This document shows positions 62,820 through 64,000 of a stretch of 64,000 nucleotides of DNA, one piece after another (positions within the stretch are counted from its first letter, which is position 1; each line of letters begins with the position of its first letter). The notes under the pieces were generated by a model, which was given only the letters and a program-made list of their open reading frames with translations, did not search any database and was not told the DNA's origin. This stretch comes from Rapidithrix thailandica (GTDB lineage Bacteria > Bacteroidota > Bacteroidia > Cytophagales > Flammeovirgaceae), in the NCBI RefSeq assembly GCF_039710355.1, contig NZ_JBDKWZ010000012.1, forward strand, positions 1 through 64,000, given 5' to 3'. Made by a program: the position numbers and the translations under genes.

Positions 62820-62860
62820 AAAAGCACTGTGAAAGTCAACAACCTTCACAATGCTTTTTA
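62820..62860 (-). terminator. Likely terminator of uvrA
   Basis: AAAAGCACTGTGAA pairs imperfectly with TTCACAATGCTTTT. On the minus strand it is followed by TTTTGCGCTTTTGG. It lies 29 bases past the uvrA stop. Confidence 0.6.
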
Positions 62861-62888
62861 AATATTGATTACAGTTTACCTGATGGTT

Positions 62889-64000
62889 TTATCCTTTTTT
62901 AGCGGGGATTTTTTCGCTGAGGTACTTTGCCGTATAATTGTCTTTCAACTTCACCATCTCCTCAGGAGTTCCGGCAAAACACACATTGCCTCCATCTTTT
63001 CCTCCTTCTGGCCCCAGGTCAATGATCCAATCGGCCAGTTTGATCACCTCCATATTGTGTTCGATGATAATCACCGAGTGCCCTTGTTCCACCAAAGCAC
63101 TGATAGACCGCATTAATTTATTGATGTCGTGAAAGTGCAAGCCGGTAGTAGGTTCATCAAAAATAAACAAGACTTTTTCGGTGGCTTTCACATTGCCCTT
63201 TACCAGAAAGGAAGCCAACTTCACGCGTTGGGCTTCGCCCCCACTCAGCGTATTGGATGATTGCCCGAGTTTTACATATCCCAAGCCTACTTCTTGCAAT
63301 GGCTTCAGTTTGTTGACAATCTTTTTTTGCTCTTTGAAAAACTCAATACTTTCATCAATACTCAATTCAAGTATTTCCGCAATGTTTTTCTCATGATATT
63401 TTACTTCCAGTACTTCGTCTTTGAAACGATGGCCTTTGCAACTCTCACATTTCAGATAAATATCGGCCATAAATTGCATTTCCACTTTGATCTCCCCTTC
63501 CCCCTGGCAGGCCTCACAACGCCCGCCATCCACATTAAACGAAAAGTGGGCGGGTTTATACCCCCTTTGTTTGGACAAGGGTTGATCGGCAAACAACTGA
63601 CGTACCACATCGTAGGCCTTCACATAGGTCACCGGGTTGGAACGGGAAGATTTGCCAATAGGGTTCTGATCGACAAACTCGATATGGCTAATGGCTTTAA
63701 TATCACCTTCCATACCTGCCATCTTCCCCGATTCGTCACTGTATCCGCCAAGTTGCTTGGTTAATGCCGGATAAAAGATTTTCCGGATCAACGTAGATTT
63801 ACCCGAACCACTCACCCCGGTAATCACCGTGATGATGTTCAGGGGAAATTCTACATCCAGATTTTTCAGGTTATTTTCTTTAGCCCCCAATACCCGGATG
63901 GATTTTTTCCATTTTCTCCGGTAAGAAGGAACATCTATTTTTTCCACATTGTGTAAATAGCGGGCCGTATGGCTGATATCCGGGTTGTCCATGTTGAATA
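62889..64000 (-). CDS. uvrA: Excinuclease ABC subunit A, C-terminal part (continues past the window)
   Basis: The frame continues in phase to the right edge. The visible 370 residues are the second ATPase half of UvrA, the damage-sensing ATPase of nucleotide excision repair. Walker A GVSGSGKSTLIRK, a zinc module CEACQGEGEIKVEMQ with CESCKGHRF, the signature LSGGEAQRVKLA, Walker B FIFDEPTTGLHFHD and the H-loop IIIEHNMEV are present. An internal ATG at 63992 is not the gene start. Confidence 0.97.
   Translation of the reverse strand, partial: FNMDNPDISHTARYLHNVEKIDVPSYRRKWKKSIRVLGAKENNLKNLDVEFPLNIITVITGVSGSGKSTLIRKIFYPALTKQLGGYSDESGKMAGMEGDIKAISHIEFVDQNPIGKSSRSNPVTYVKAYDVVRQLFADQPLSKQRGYKPAHFSFNVDGGRCEACQGEGEIKVEMQFMADIYLKCESCKGHRFKDEVLEVKYHEKNIAEILELSIDESIEFFKEQKKIVNKLKPLQEVGLGYVKLGQSSNTLSGGEAQRVKLASFLVKGNVKATEKVLFIFDEPTTGLHFHDINKLMRSISALVEQGHSVIIIEHNMEVIKLADWIIDLGPEGGKDGGNVCFAGTPEEMVKLKDNYTAKYLSEKIPAKKG

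Overview
The window looks like a chromosomal segment of a member of the Bacteroidota, probably a Cytophagales-like marine or soil bacterium. The evidence is a SusC/SusD pair with a FecR anti-sigma factor and an ECF sigma factor, promoters of the TTTG-N19/20-TAnnTTTG type, little Shine-Dalgarno signal, and the neighbours rpsU, xer and hpf. The right half (about 32-64 kb) is ordinary chromosome. The left half (1-32 kb) is an accessory region rich in defence genes, polymorphic toxins and decayed mobile DNA.

Region 1-15.4 kb is a defence and debris zone. It starts with a fragment of an IS630-like transposase and a KAP-family P-loop NTPase. Remnants of a serine recombinase and of a UmuC-type polymerase follow. 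Next is a translationally coupled pair: a soluble repeat protein and a repeat protein with a membrane-anchored C-terminus. Remnants of a VirE-N/PriCT primase and of a tyrosine recombinase come before a complete type I restriction-modification operon, hsdM-hsdS-abi-hsdR, which has an Abi_C-like gene embedded between hsdS and hsdR. A CoiA-like nuclease candidate, a damaged HAD gene and a metallophosphoesterase close this zone.

Region 14.3-27.4 kb is an Rhs polymorphic-toxin locus, all on the minus strand. A full-length 1417-residue Rhs protein (PAAR-like N-terminus, YD repeats, deaminase-like C-terminus) and its probable immunity gene come first. Downstream are three orphan Rhs tips, each a short piece of core plus a different toxin end, each followed at once by its own candidate immunity gene. 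Intrinsic terminators lie after several of the toxin-immunity units. A decayed IS3-family element interrupts the array and cuts an immunity-like reading frame. A fourth core remnant lies at 14.3 kb.

Region 27.8-32.1 kb holds replication genes of a mobile element without an integrase: a VirE-N/PriCT primase, a primase-helicase with an unusual Walker A motif, and an excisionase-like helix-turn-helix protein. It abuts tRNA-Val(UAC), which suggests integration at that tRNA.

Region 32.4-46.9 kb carries a CPBP-family protease, the ECF sigma / FecR / SusC / SusD locus without degradative enzymes, a PAS-histidine kinase, a WD40 protein, a DUF4199-like membrane protein and the rpsU-xer-hpf group. Region 47.0-53.3 kb is the 2-oxoglutarate dehydrogenase operon sucA-sucB-lpdA, with an E2 that has two lipoyl domains. 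Region 53.3-64 kb contains short tandem repeats, a D-2-hydroxyacid dehydrogenase, an outer-membrane barrel protein, a class V aminotransferase, an AraC regulator, a VOC protein, a rhodanese, a DUF2147 protein, a TlpA-like thioredoxin lipoprotein, gatB and the 3' part of uvrA.
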